From the NCBI GenBank assembly GCA_000955875.1, contig JYOE01000024.1, positions 568 through 64,567 of the forward strand: DNA of 64,000 nucleotides, read 5' to 3'. The DNA comes from Terrabacter sp. 28 (GTDB lineage Bacteria; Actinomycetota; Actinomycetes; Actinomycetales; Dermatophilaceae). The translations under genes and the position numbers were made by a program. How positions within the stretch are numbered: the first letter of the stretch is position 1; the number at the start of each line of letters is the position of its first letter. Under the pieces are notes generated by a model that saw only the letters and a list, made by a program, of their open reading frames with translations, was not told where the DNA came from and did not search any database. Below, piece after piece: positions 9,087 to 19,139 of this stretch.

Positions 9087-10852
9087 CCCCCGCGGCCCCG
9101 GCGCGCAGTGGGTCCGAGCGCAGAGGTCTCCCGCGTGGGGGGCTCCTCGCCGTGGCCGGCACGATCGCCGTGCTCACGCTCCTCGCGCGCGTCGTGGGCT
9201 TCGGCCGCTGGTTCGCCTTCTCGCACTCGGTCGGGGCGACGTGCGTCGGCAGCGTCTACCAATCCGTCAACGCCGTGCCCAACGTGCTGTTCGAGATCGC
9301 GGCGGGTGGCGTGCTCGCCGCCGTCGTGGTGCCCCTCGTCGCCGGTGCGCTGGCCCGCGGCGACCGTGCCCACGCCGACCAGACGGCCTCCGCGCTGCTC
9401 AGCTGGGCCGTGGTCGTGCTCGTGCCCCTCGGCGCCGTCGTGGCGCTGGCAGCGCGGCCCCTGGCGTCCGCGTTGCTCGGCACCGGCTGCTCGGGCGAGG
9501 TCGACCTCGGCGCCGAGCTGCTGCGGGTCTTCGCCGTGCAGATCCCGCTCTACGGCGTCGCGATCGTGCTGGCCGGCGTGCTGCAGTCGCACCGTCGATT
9601 CGTCGGCGCCGCACTGGCTCCGCTGCTCTCCAGCGTCGTCGTCATCGCCGCCTACCTCGCCTACCGCGCGCTCGTGCCCGACCCGGCCGCAGCGATCGGC
9701 GACGTGCCGGGGTCGGCGACGGCCGTGCTCGGTGCCGGCACGACGCTCGGGGTCGTCGCGCTCGCGCTGCCTCTCGTCGTCCCCGTGCGCCGCGCCGGCA
9801 TCCGGCTGAGGCCCCGGCTCCGGTTTCCCGACGGCGTGGCGCGGCGGGTGAGGGCCCTGGCCGTGGCCGGTCTGCTGGCGGTGGCGGGACAGCAGCTCGC
9901 GACGCTCGTCGTCATCCGGCTCGCCAACGACCGCGGCGGCTCGGGCACGCTCAACGTCTACACGTACGCCCAGGCGGTGACCCTCCTGCCGTATGCCGTC
10001 CTCGCCGTTCCGCTCGCCACCGCCGCGTTCCCGTCGCTGGCCGGCGCACAGGCCGCCGGAGGGGCCGCCGGGCAGGGCGGGCAGGGCGGCGACCAGACGG
10101 GGGTGGCCTCAGGAGACGGCACGTCCACCGACAAGAGCGTCGACGCGTCCGCGACGCTGAGCCGGGCGTGGCTCGCCACGGTCGTCGTGTCGCTCTTCGG
10201 CGTGGCCGCGCTCGTCGCGGTCGCCGTGCCGGTCGGCGCGTTCTTCAGCGCCCTCGATGCAGGCTCGGACCGGGCCGCCTCGCTCGGGACGCTCTCGGCG
10301 ATGGGTGACGCGGTCACCGCCTTCGCCCCCTCGGTGCTGGCCCTCGGCGCCATCGGGCTGCTCACGCGCGCGTCCTACGTGCGTGGCCGGGCCGTGGTCG
10401 CCGGTGGCCTCGCGGGCCTCGGCTGGCTGTCCACCGTCGTGGTGCCGCTCCTCGTCCTCGAGCCGGACGGGGCGGGGGGACCGGACACGCTCCGCGCCCT
10501 GGCCGCCGGGTCGAGCGCGGGCCTCGCGCTGGGCGCGGTGCTGCTCGTCGCGCTGGTCGCCCGCAGCTGGGGCTGGTCGTCGCTGCGGCTGCCGTGGCGG
10601 CCACTCGGCGCGGCACTCGCCGGGTCCGTCGCGGCCGCGGCCGCGGGCCGAGCGGTGAGCTCGTGGCTGGCGGCGCGGGGGGTCGGGCACACGCTGGGCT
10701 CGAGCCTCGTGGTGGGCGTCGGCGCGGGACTGCTGGCACTTGCCGTCATGGTCGGGGTGGCCCTGGCCATCGACCCGTCGCTCGGGCACCGGGTGCGTCG
10801 ATCGCGCGCGGCCGTCGTCGCTGCCTCCGACGTCGAGGAGGTCGCCCCGTGA
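9083..10852 (+). CDS. MurJ/MviN-family lipid-linked oligosaccharide flippase
   Basis: 589 residues from the GTG that overlaps the preceding stop; the frame is open much further upstream but that part is antisense-like shadow. There are about 14 membrane helices. The N-terminal block around residues 20-80 (LLARVVGFGRW, SVYQSVNAVPNVLFEIAAGG) is MurJ-like. A Gly/Gln-rich insertion lies near residue 330. Sitting between a sugar-phosphate transferase and a glycosyltransferase, it probably flips the lipid-linked product. It may be a MurJ paralogue rather than the lipid II flippase. Confidence 0.82.
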   Translation: MTPAAPARSGSERRGLPRGGLLAVAGTIAVLTLLARVVGFGRWFAFSHSVGATCVGSVYQSVNAVPNVLFEIAAGGVLAAVVVPLVAGALARGDRAHADQTASALLSWAVVVLVPLGAVVALAARPLASALLGTGCSGEVDLGAELLRVFAVQIPLYGVAIVLAGVLQSHRRFVGAALAPLLSSVVVIAAYLAYRALVPDPAAAIGDVPGSATAVLGAGTTLGVVALALPLVVPVRRAGIRLRPRLRFPDGVARRVRALAVAGLLAVAGQQLATLVVIRLANDRGGSGTLNVYTYAQAVTLLPYAVLAVPLATAAFPSLAGAQAAGGAAGQGGQGGDQTGVASGDGTSTDKSVDASATLSRAWLATVVVSLFGVAALVAVAVPVGAFFSALDAGSDRAASLGTLSAMGDAVTAFAPSVLALGAIGLLTRASYVRGRAVVAGGLAGLGWLSTVVVPLLVLEPDGAGGPDTLRALAAGSSAGLALGAVLLVALVARSWGWSSLRLPWRPLGAALAGSVAAAAAGRAVSSWLAARGVGHTLGSSLVVGVGAGLLALAVMVGVALAIDPSLGHRVRRSRAAVVAASDVEEVAP

Positions 10853-12003
10853 GGGTGCTCATGGTCGTCGGGCGTGCAGCGGGAGGGGTCGGCGCCCACG
10901 TCGACGCGCTCGTCTCCGGCCTGCGGGCCGAAGGCCATGACGTCCAGGTCGTGGCGGCCGGGTCGACCGCGGACACCTTCGGCTGGCACGACGCGCACCG
11001 GCTGTGGCCGGTCCATGCCGGCGCGCGCGCACCGCGAGGTCTGCTCGACTGGCACCGGATCATGCAGCTCGCCGGAACGGTCGACGTCGTCCACGCCCAC
11101 GGCCACCAGGCCGCGGTCGTGGCTGCCGTCGCCGTCCTCCGGGCGCGTCCGCAACCGCGGATGGTGGTGTCGTTGCACAACGACCTCCCGCCGGCGACCG
11201 GGGGACCGGGTGGCCTGAAGTCCTCGGTGGGGCGCTCCGCCGTCGGCTGGGCGCTGCGTCGGGCCGACCTCGTCACCGGGGCCAGCGACGACCTCGTCGC
11301 GCTGGCCGAGTCGCTCGGAGCCCAGCGCGCCGAGATCGCCCACGTCCCCTCGGCCCGAGTCGCCCCACTGCTCGACGCCGACCGCCTGACGCCCGACGAG
11401 CGGGCGCTGCTGCTCTCCGGAGCGGGCATCCCCTCCGGACCTCCCGTCGTGCTCGTGGTCTCGAGGATCGCCCCGCAGAAGGACCTCGGGACGCTGGTCG
11501 CCGCGGCGGGACTGTCGGCGTCGGCCGCGTCCTGGGTCGTCGTGGGCGACGGAGACGCCCGCCTGCGCAGCCGCCTCGAGGAGGTCGCACACGGCATACG
11601 TGGACCCGAAGGACAGCCCGCCGGCGCGACACGCCCGAACGTGCACTTCGTCGGGGCTCGTGACGACGTCACGAGCTGGCTGCGTCTTGCGGACCTCTTC
11701 GTCCTCACGAGCCGCTGGGAGGCGCGAGCGCTCGTCGTGCAGGAGGCGATGGCGGCCGGAGTGCCGGTCGTCGCGACGCGGACCGGGGGCCTGCCCGGGC
11801 TGCTCGCCGGGGCGGGTGTGCTGGTGCCGGTGGGCGACCCGGCAGCCACGGCGGCCGCGGTCGACCGGCTCCTCGAAGACCCGGACGAGCGGGCCAGGCT
11901 GGGTGCCGCGGGCCGTGCCGTCGCGGCGTCCTGGGACTCGCCGCAGGACGAGGCGCGCCGATGGGCGGACCGGTATGCCCGAGACCCCCGCGCGATGACG
12001 TAG
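10849..12003 (+). CDS. GT4-family glycosyltransferase
   Basis: 384 residues. The N-terminal Rossmann half starts VRVLMVVGRAAGGVGAHVDA (the Gly-rich donor-independent motif of GT-B enzymes); the C-terminal half carries VSRIAPQKDL and the E-x7-E motif SRWEARALVVQEA, followed by GVPVVATRTGG. Cytoplasmic retaining transferase; sugar unknown. GTG start overlaps the flippase stop by four bases, so it closes the SteA-SteB-PNPT-MurJ-GT4 operon. Its last codons contain the pyrG promoter. Confidence 0.85.
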   Translation: MRVLMVVGRAAGGVGAHVDALVSGLRAEGHDVQVVAAGSTADTFGWHDAHRLWPVHAGARAPRGLLDWHRIMQLAGTVDVVHAHGHQAAVVAAVAVLRARPQPRMVVSLHNDLPPATGGPGGLKSSVGRSAVGWALRRADLVTGASDDLVALAESLGAQRAEIAHVPSARVAPLLDADRLTPDERALLLSGAGIPSGPPVVLVVSRIAPQKDLGTLVAAAGLSASAASWVVVGDGDARLRSRLEEVAHGIRGPEGQPAGATRPNVHFVGARDDVTSWLRLADLFVLTSRWEARALVVQEAMAAGVPVVATRTGGLPGLLAGAGVLVPVGDPAATAAAVDRLLEDPDERARLGAAGRAVAASWDSPQDEARRWADRYARDPRAMT

Positions 12004-12006
12004 ACT
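12001..12006 (+). promoter_or_regulatory. Putative -10 box for leaderless pyrG transcript
   Basis: TAGACT overlaps the stop codon of the glycosyltransferase gene and ends nine bases before the pyrG GTG at 12015. No Shine-Dalgarno sequence fits in that space, so a leaderless mRNA is likely. Confidence 0.45.
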
Positions 12007-12014
12007 TAAAGCCC

Positions 12015-13778
<1,764 letters not shown>

Positions 13779-13796
13779 CGGGCGGGGGAGCAGCGG

Positions 13797-14504
13797 TTGA
13801 GCCTCGGCGCGCCCATCGGCACCGGCAGCGACATCGTCGAGGAGTGGGCCGCCGAGCCCGTCCTCGAGTCGTCGACCCCGTTCGAGGGGATGATCTTCGA
13901 CGTCGTGCGCGAGCGCGTCGACCTCGGCGCCGGGGGTGTCGTCACCCGTGACTTCGTGACGCACCCCGGCGCGGTCGCCATCCTCGCCCTGCGCGAGGTC
14001 GAGGGCGTGGACCACGTGCTGCTCATCAGGCAGTACCGCCACGCGAGCGGCGGGCACGTCTGGGAGCTGCCGGCCGGTCTGCTCGACGTGGCGGGTGAGC
14101 CGCCGCGCGACGCGGCCGCCCGCGAGCTCGCCGAGGAGGTCGACCTCGTCGCGGACGAGTGGCACGTGCTCGCCGACGACGTCACGTCGCCGGGCGCCTT
14201 CCCCGAGACCGTACGCATCTTCCTCGCCCGCGGCCTGAGTGACGTCCCCGAGGCCGAGGCGCACCAGCGCACCGCCGAGGAGCTCACGCTGCGGCCGCTG
14301 TGGGTTTCCCTCGACGACGCCGTCGACGCCGCGCTCACGGGGCGCATCAGCAACTCCGCCACGCTCGTCGGACTCCTCAGCGCCGGACTGTCGAAGAGCC
14401 GCGGCTGGTCGACGCTGCGACCCCACGACGCCCCGTGGCCCGCCCGCGAGGCGCAGGCCACCTCGGCCACCTCGTCGGCCTCGTCGGCCTCGTCGACACC
14501 GTGA
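13797..14504 (+). CDS. Nudix hydrolase (ADP-ribose pyrophosphatase-like)
   Basis: 235 residues. The Nudix box starts at GLLDVAGEPPRDAAARELAEE with the expected G, R-E and E-E residues, preceded by the LIRQYRH and WELPAG blocks seen in ADP-ribose pyrophosphatases. Same place as Rv1700 downstream of pyrG. TTG start chosen because a purine-rich ribosome site (gggggag) lies upstream. The C-terminus ends in Ser/Ala repeats from a 9-base tandem repeat. Confidence 0.86.
   Translation: MSLGAPIGTGSDIVEEWAAEPVLESSTPFEGMIFDVVRERVDLGAGGVVTRDFVTHPGAVAILALREVEGVDHVLLIRQYRHASGGHVWELPAGLLDVAGEPPRDAAARELAEEVDLVADEWHVLADDVTSPGAFPETVRIFLARGLSDVPEAEAHQRTAEELTLRPLWVSLDDAVDAALTGRISNSATLVGLLSAGLSKSRGWSTLRPHDAPWPAREAQATSATSSASSASSTP
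14470..14496 (+). repeat. 9-base tandem repeat, three units
   Basis: The unit cctcgtcgg (last copy ends in a) is repeated three times at the 3' end of the Nudix gene, encoding SSA repeats. Confidence 0.8.
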
Positions 14505-14980
14505 GCGGCTCGTCTGCCGGTGGTTCCTCCGGTCGCTCCGGCCGTTCCTTCGGCGGTGGTCGTGGTGGTGGTGGCACGACTCCCGTCCGCGGCTGCCCGT
14601 GCGGCAGCGGGACGGCATACGCCCTGTGCTGCGGGCCGGTGCTCGCCGGCGAACGCGACGCCGCCACGGCAGAGGAGCTGATGCGCTCGCGCTACACGGC
14701 CTTCGCCACGGGCGACGTCGACCACCTCGTGCGCACGTGGCACCCGCGCACGCGTCCCGAGGTGCTCGAGCTCGACCCGTCGACGACGTGGACGGGCCTC
14801 ACCGTCGTCCGCACCGAGCGCGGCGCCGCCGCCGACGACGAGGGTGTCGTCGAGTTCCTCGCCGGGTTCGAGGAACCGTCAGCCGCCAACGGACGAGCGG
14901 CGACGGGTCGCCTGCACGAGCTCAGCCGTTTCGCCCGGCGTGCCGGTCGCTGGGTCTATCTCGACGGCGACCAGCGCTGA
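14501..14980 (+). CDS. YchJ-family SEC-C motif protein
   Basis: 159 residues from the GTG overlapping the Nudix stop. A Gly/Ser/Arg-rich leader of ~25 residues precedes the SEC-C metal-binding motif CPCGSGTAYALCCGP and an NTF2-like YchJ domain (LMRSRYTAFATGDVDHLVRTW). Family function is unknown; the SEC-C motif binds zinc. Its last 102 bases overlap, tail to tail, the 3' end of the EamA gene on the other strand. Confidence 0.82.
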   Translation: MSGSSAGGSSGRSGRSFGGGRGGGGTTPVRGCPCGSGTAYALCCGPVLAGERDAATAEELMRSRYTAFATGDVDHLVRTWHPRTRPEVLELDPSTTWTGLTVVRTERGAAADDEGVVEFLAGFEEPSAANGRAATGRLHELSRFARRAGRWVYLDGDQR

Positions 14981-15913
14981 GCCGTCGCTCGGCCGGCCCG
15001 CCGTCGCGCCACGACGCCCGGCTCGCAGCACCGCGACCGCGACGCCGCCGAGGAGCACCAGCCCCCCGACGATCTCGATGGCGTGCGGCCGCTCGTCGTA
15101 GACGAGTGCGGCAGCCGCCATGCCGAACACCGGCACGAGCATCGCGAACGGTGTGACCCTGGCGACGGGGTGGCGGCTGAGCAGGGTGTTCCAGATGCCG
15201 TAGCCGACGAGCGACGAGAGGTATGCCGTGTAGGCCGTCGACAGCACGGCGGACCACTGGACGTTGCCGAGCGCGTGCCCGATGGCAGCCGGTCCCTCGA
15301 AGACGAGGGAGAGGGCGAGGGCGGGAACCGGGACGACGAGACCCGACCACACCGTGACGCCCAGGCCGGAGCCGAGGCCGGAGCCCGCGCCGGTGAGCGA
15401 GCCGGAGCGCGAGCCGGCCCGACGGGTCAGCACGTTCCCGACAGCCCACGAGACGGCTGCCAGGACGAGCACCACGAGGGGGAGCACCGGGGCGCCCAGG
15501 TCACGACCGGCCGCGATGGTGACCAGCCCCGCACCGCCGAGGGCCACGCCGACGCGCTGGGCCACCGATGGCCGCTCGCGCAGCCACAGGGCGGCGATGA
15601 CGACGGTGAGGAGCACCTGCGCCTGGAGCACGAGCGACGAGAGACCGGGCGGCATCCCGAGCTCGAGGGCCAGGTACATGAGGGCGAACTGCCCGAGGCT
15701 CGTGAAGACGCCGATCAGGGCCAGGTCGCGCCAGGGCAGACCGGGACGGCGCACGAAGAAGACAGCGGGCACGCACACGACGACGAACCGCACCGCGAGG
15801 AAGAGCAGGGGTGGCACCGAGTCGAGGCCCGTGCGGATCGCGACGAAGTTCGTGCCCCAGATGATCGCGACGAGGACGGCGAGAGCGGTGTCACGAGGGC
15901 GCATGTCCACCAT
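14879..15913 (-). CDS. EamA/DMT-family exporter
   Basis: 344 residues, ten predicted membrane helices in two EamA halves (IIWGTNFVAIRTGL at the start; SWAVGNVLTRRAGS at the start of the second half). Such proteins export amino acids or metabolites. The loop near the middle is Gly/Ser-rich and built from degenerate 12-base units (about 15363-15418). A second ATG at 15904 is possible. It is divergent from a LysR gene 64 bases away, the usual regulator-exporter pair. Confidence 0.85.
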   Translation of the reverse strand: MVDMRPRDTALAVLVAIIWGTNFVAIRTGLDSVPPLLFLAVRFVVVCVPAVFFVRRPGLPWRDLALIGVFTSLGQFALMYLALELGMPPGLSSLVLQAQVLLTVVIAALWLRERPSVAQRVGVALGGAGLVTIAAGRDLGAPVLPLVVLVLAAVSWAVGNVLTRRAGSRSGSLTGAGSGLGSGLGVTVWSGLVVPVPALALSLVFEGPAAIGHALGNVQWSAVLSTAYTAYLSSLVGYGIWNTLLSRHPVARVTPFAMLVPVFGMAAAALVYDERPHAIEIVGGLVLLGGVAVAVLRAGRRGATAGRPSDGSALVAVEIDPATGTPGETAELVQATRRRSSVGG

Positions 15914-15977
15914 CGTGGGGGCGTGGACCGTTCACGTCCATCAAACTGTCATGACGTCGACTATGTAGCATCGCTGC
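15914..15977. promoter_or_regulatory. Divergent EamA/lysR control region
   Basis: A 64-base gap relatively rich in A/T. It contains TAGCAT (15966-15971) ending seven bases before the lysR ATG, i.e. a leaderless -10 arrangement, and palindromes GTCATGAC and GACGTC around 15949-15959 that could belong to a LysR-type operator. Confidence 0.45.
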
Positions 15978-16892
15978 ATGATCGATCCGGTGGCCCTGCG
16001 TTCGCTCGTCGCCGTCGAGACGCACGGCTCGGTCGGGGCCGCCGCGGCCGCCCTCGACTACACGCCCAGTGCCGTCTCACAGCAGATCAAGCGGCTCGAG
16101 GTCCAGACCGGCGTCCAGCTGCTCGAGCGTCAGGGCCGCGGGGTGCTGCTCACCGAAGCCGGTCGCACCCTGACCGAGTCGGCCCGCGACCTGCTCTCGC
16201 ACATGGAACGCCTCGAGTCCCGGTTGCACGGCGTCAGCGGCGAGGCGGTGGGCACGGTGCGGCTCGCGACGTTCGCCACGGCATACCGGGGCATCGTGGT
16301 GGGCGCCCTGGCCCGGCTGCGCGAACAGGCCCCCGGCGTGACGGTGCGCCCCGACGAGATCGACCCGTGGGACGCCGTCGACGCCGTGGCGTCCGGGTCG
16401 CACGACCTCGCGCTCGTGCACAACTGGGAGCCCCTGCCGCTCGCGATCCCCGACCACCTCGAGGTGCGTCACCTCGGGCGCGACCGGGCCGACGTCCTGG
16501 TCCCCGCCGGCCACCGTCTCGCCCGCGCGACGAGCATCGGCGTCGGTGACGTGCTCGACGAGCAGTGGGCCAGCGTCGCACCCGGCTCGATCTGCCACCA
16601 GTGGCTCCAGAAGATGTACTTCGACGTGGATCGTGCGCCGCGCATCGGCCACGTCGCCCTGGAGTTCGCCACCCACGTGGCCCTCGTCGCCGGCGGCGAG
16701 GCCATCGCGCTGGTGCCCCGGCTCGGCCGAGGCCCCCTGCCCGACGGCGTCGTCGCGGTGCCCATCGTCGACCCAGTCTCGGAACGCACCGTGAGCCTGG
16801 TCTGGCGCCGCACCATGACAGCCAGCCCAGCCCTCGCCGCGGTCACGGAATCCCTTGCCGCAGAGAGTTCCCGGGACCTGACGCCTGTCTAG
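15978..16892 (+). CDS. LysR-family transcriptional regulator (ArgP/LysG-like)
   Basis: 304 residues: winged helix-turn-helix at ~1-60 (HGSVGAAAAALDYTPSAVSQ) and a periplasmic-binding-like effector domain at ~90-290. Divergent orientation to the EamA gene suggests it controls that exporter in response to an exported metabolite. Effector unknown. Its 3' end converges with the HelR gene, 12 bases apart. Confidence 0.88.
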   Translation: MIDPVALRSLVAVETHGSVGAAAAALDYTPSAVSQQIKRLEVQTGVQLLERQGRGVLLTEAGRTLTESARDLLSHMERLESRLHGVSGEAVGTVRLATFATAYRGIVVGALARLREQAPGVTVRPDEIDPWDAVDAVASGSHDLALVHNWEPLPLAIPDHLEVRHLGRDRADVLVPAGHRLARATSIGVGDVLDEQWASVAPGSICHQWLQKMYFDVDRAPRIGHVALEFATHVALVAGGEAIALVPRLGRGPLPDGVVAVPIVDPVSERTVSLVWRRTMTASPALAAVTESLAAESSRDLTPV

Positions 16893-16904
16893 CCGACCGC
16901 CTCG

Positions 16905-19055
16905 TCACTCGAGCACGACGAGCTGCTGGGTGGCCCGGGTCATCGCGACGTAGTGGTCGACCGCGCCCTCGATCCCCACGCCGAACGACTCCGGCGCGAC
17001 GAGCACCACGAGGTCGAACTCGAGACCCTTCGAGAGCTCGGGCGTGAGGGACTGGACCCGGGGGCGTGGGGCGAACGACGGGTCACCGATGACGCAGGCC
17101 ACGCCGTCGTCGTGCTCGGCGAGCCAGCACTCGACGACCGTCTCGAGGTCGGCCCGCGACCCGTGCACGACGGGCACCCCGCTCCGGCGGATCGAGGTCG
17201 GGACGTTGGCGTCGGGCAGGGCCGCCCGGATGACCGGCTCGGCCTCGACCATGACCTCCTCGGGCGTGCGGTAGTTGATGCTGAGCGAGCGCATGGAGAC
17301 GCGGTCGAGGCCGACCCGCGCGAGCCGCTCCTCCCACGACTCGGTGAAGCCGTGCCGGGCCTGCGCGCGGTCGCCGACGATGGTGAGGCTGCGTGAGGGG
17401 CAGCGCGCGAGCAGCATCTGCCACTCGGCGTCGGTGAGCTCCTGCGCCTCGTCGACCACGACGTGTGCGAACGGTCCGGCGAGCAGGTCGGGGTCGGCGC
17501 CGCCGCCGTCGCCGTCGTCGAGGGCGCCCCGCAGGTCCTCTCCGCTCAGCATCGACATGAGGTGCATCTCGGAGTCGTCGCTGGCGATGAGGTGCTCGAC
17601 CACCTTTGCCATCTCGTCGCGCTCGGCAGCCACGGCCGCCTCGTGACGGCGGCGGCGGGCAGACACCTCGGGGTCGCCCAGCCGCTGGCGGGCGGCGTCG
17701 AGCAGGGGCAGGTCGGACACCGTCCACGCGGTGGGTTCGGCCCGCTGGAGGGCGCGCACCTGCCGGGCCGTGAGGGACGGGGCGCAGCGACGCAGGTACG
17801 CCGGGACCGTCCACAGGTCGCCCACCAGCTCGGCGGCGTCGAGCATGGGCCACGCCCGGGCCAGGGCGGTGCGGAGGCCTCGGTCGCGCTCGACCGAGGC
17901 CCGGACCATCTCGGGAGTCGCCTCCTCGTCGTCGTGCCGGTCGACGACGATCGTCACGAGCTCGTCCCAGATCACGTCGCGCGCCTCGTTGTGCGGCGTG
18001 CCGGGGGAGGGGGCGTCGAACGCGGCGGCCCAGTCGTCGGGTCCGAGCACGACGTCGTCCCAGGGCGTCGAGACCTCGACGCGCTCGGTGGGTGGCTCCT
18101 CGTAGAGCCGGACGGCCGGGTCGATGGCCCGCACCAGCTCGAGCGAGGCCTTGAGCCGGGCGACCTCCGGGTCCGTCTCGGTGGTGGCCGTCGCGCCCTC
18201 GGGCACGAGGTCACGCAGGGTGCAGGTCTGCACGCCCTCCTCGCCGAGGCTCGGCAGCACGTCGGAGACGTAGGCGAGGTATGGCTCGTGGGGTCCGACG
18301 AACAGCACGCCGCCGCGTCGGTGCCCGAGACGCGGGTCGGCGTAGAGCAGGTATGCCGTCCGGTGCAGCGCGACGACGGTCTTTCCCGTGCCGGGACCGC
18401 CGTCCACGACGAGCGGCCGCCGGGACCCGGCGCGCACGATGGCGTCCTGGTCGGCCTGGATGGTGCCGAGCACGTCGCGCATCCGGGCGGACCGGTTGGC
18501 GCCGAGGCTCGCGACGAACGCCGACTGGTCGTCGAGGGCTGCGTGGTGGTCGATGCCGTCCTCGACGAAGACCTCGTCCCAGTAGTCGCTGACACGCCCC
18601 CGGGTCCACCGGTAGCGGCGCCGGTTGGCCAGCCCCATCGGGTTGCCGTGGGTGGCGCCGAAGAAGGGCTCGGCGGCGGGGGAGCGCCAGTCGACGAGGA
18701 GCCGCCGGCCGTCCTCGTCGGTGAGGCCGAAGCGGCCCACATAGACCGGTTCCGCACTGTCCGTGTCGTCCTGGGCCACCATGCGGCCCAGGGTGAGGTC
18801 GATGCCGTAGCGCCGCAGCGCACGCAGGCGCGCCGTGAGGCGGTGCACCTCCTGGTCGCGCTCGAGCGCGGTCTGGCCGTGTCCGGCCGGTGCTCGGCGC
18901 ACCGCATCCAGCCGGTCGGACAGCTCGGCGACGGTTTGCTCGAGGCTGCGGGCGATGGCGGCGAAGTGTGCCTCGTCGCCGGCGATGAGCACGGGGTCGG
19001 ACTTGTGGGCTAGGTGGGCGGGAAGGTCGAAGGCGTCGGTGGTCAGAGGTGTCAC
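16905..19055 (-). CDS. helR: HelR-type RNA polymerase recycling ATPase (HelD family)
   Basis: 716 residues. The N-terminal helical region (~30-90, coiled coil) and the conserved VDWRSPAAEPFF block precede a UvrD-like ATPase with Walker A GGPGTGKT (219-226) and VVDEAQELTDAEW (Walker B); the C-terminus carries the helicase motifs SINYRTPEE and YVAMTRATQQLVVLE. HelD proteins insert into RNA polymerase channels and release stalled polymerase; HelR of Streptomyces venezuelae and Mycobacterium abscessus protects it from rifamycins. The HelR call rests on family resemblance plus the RAE-like palindrome upstream. GTG start. Confidence 0.82.
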   Translation of the reverse strand: MTPLTTDAFDLPAHLAHKSDPVLIAGDEAHFAAIARSLEQTVAELSDRLDAVRRAPAGHGQTALERDQEVHRLTARLRALRRYGIDLTLGRMVAQDDTDSAEPVYVGRFGLTDEDGRRLLVDWRSPAAEPFFGATHGNPMGLANRRRYRWTRGRVSDYWDEVFVEDGIDHHAALDDQSAFVASLGANRSARMRDVLGTIQADQDAIVRAGSRRPLVVDGGPGTGKTVVALHRTAYLLYADPRLGHRRGGVLFVGPHEPYLAYVSDVLPSLGEEGVQTCTLRDLVPEGATATTETDPEVARLKASLELVRAIDPAVRLYEEPPTERVEVSTPWDDVVLGPDDWAAAFDAPSPGTPHNEARDVIWDELVTIVVDRHDDEEATPEMVRASVERDRGLRTALARAWPMLDAAELVGDLWTVPAYLRRCAPSLTARQVRALQRAEPTAWTVSDLPLLDAARQRLGDPEVSARRRRHEAAVAAERDEMAKVVEHLIASDDSEMHLMSMLSGEDLRGALDDGDGGGADPDLLAGPFAHVVVDEAQELTDAEWQMLLARCPSRSLTIVGDRAQARHGFTESWEERLARVGLDRVSMRSLSINYRTPEEVMVEAEPVIRAALPDANVPTSIRRSGVPVVHGSRADLETVVECWLAEHDDGVACVIGDPSFAPRPRVQSLTPELSKGLEFDLVVLVAPESFGVGIEGAVDHYVAMTRATQQLVVLE

Positions 19056-19112
19056 GCGTGCTCCGCTCCGGAGTTGCGACCAAAGGTGGACCGTGATTCT
19101 GGACCACGAACC

Positions 19113-19131
19113 GGGCCTTGCCGCAAGGCCC
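19113..19131 (-). promoter_or_regulatory. Rifamycin-associated element (RAE)-like palindrome upstream of helR
   Basis: A perfect 19-base inverted repeat (two 9-base arms around one base) which on the minus strand reads GGGCCTTGCGGCAAGGCCC. It closely matches, as I recall it, the RAE found upstream of rifamycin-inactivating and helR genes in actinobacteria. It lies 57 bases before the helR GTG. Its TTGCGG could serve as -35, with CAGAAT (plus-strand 19096-19101) as -10 at a 19-base spacing. Alternative: a hairpin ending the acyltransferase transcript, though the one-base centre makes a poor loop and no T run follows. Confidence 0.75.
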
Positions 19132-19139
19132 CCCGTGCG

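Noticed and set aside
19113..19131. The palindrome as a transcription terminator of the acyltransferase gene
   Set aside because: The arms nearly touch (one-base centre), there is no T run, and the sequence matches a known regulatory element upstream of helR-like genes; a dual role cannot be excluded.
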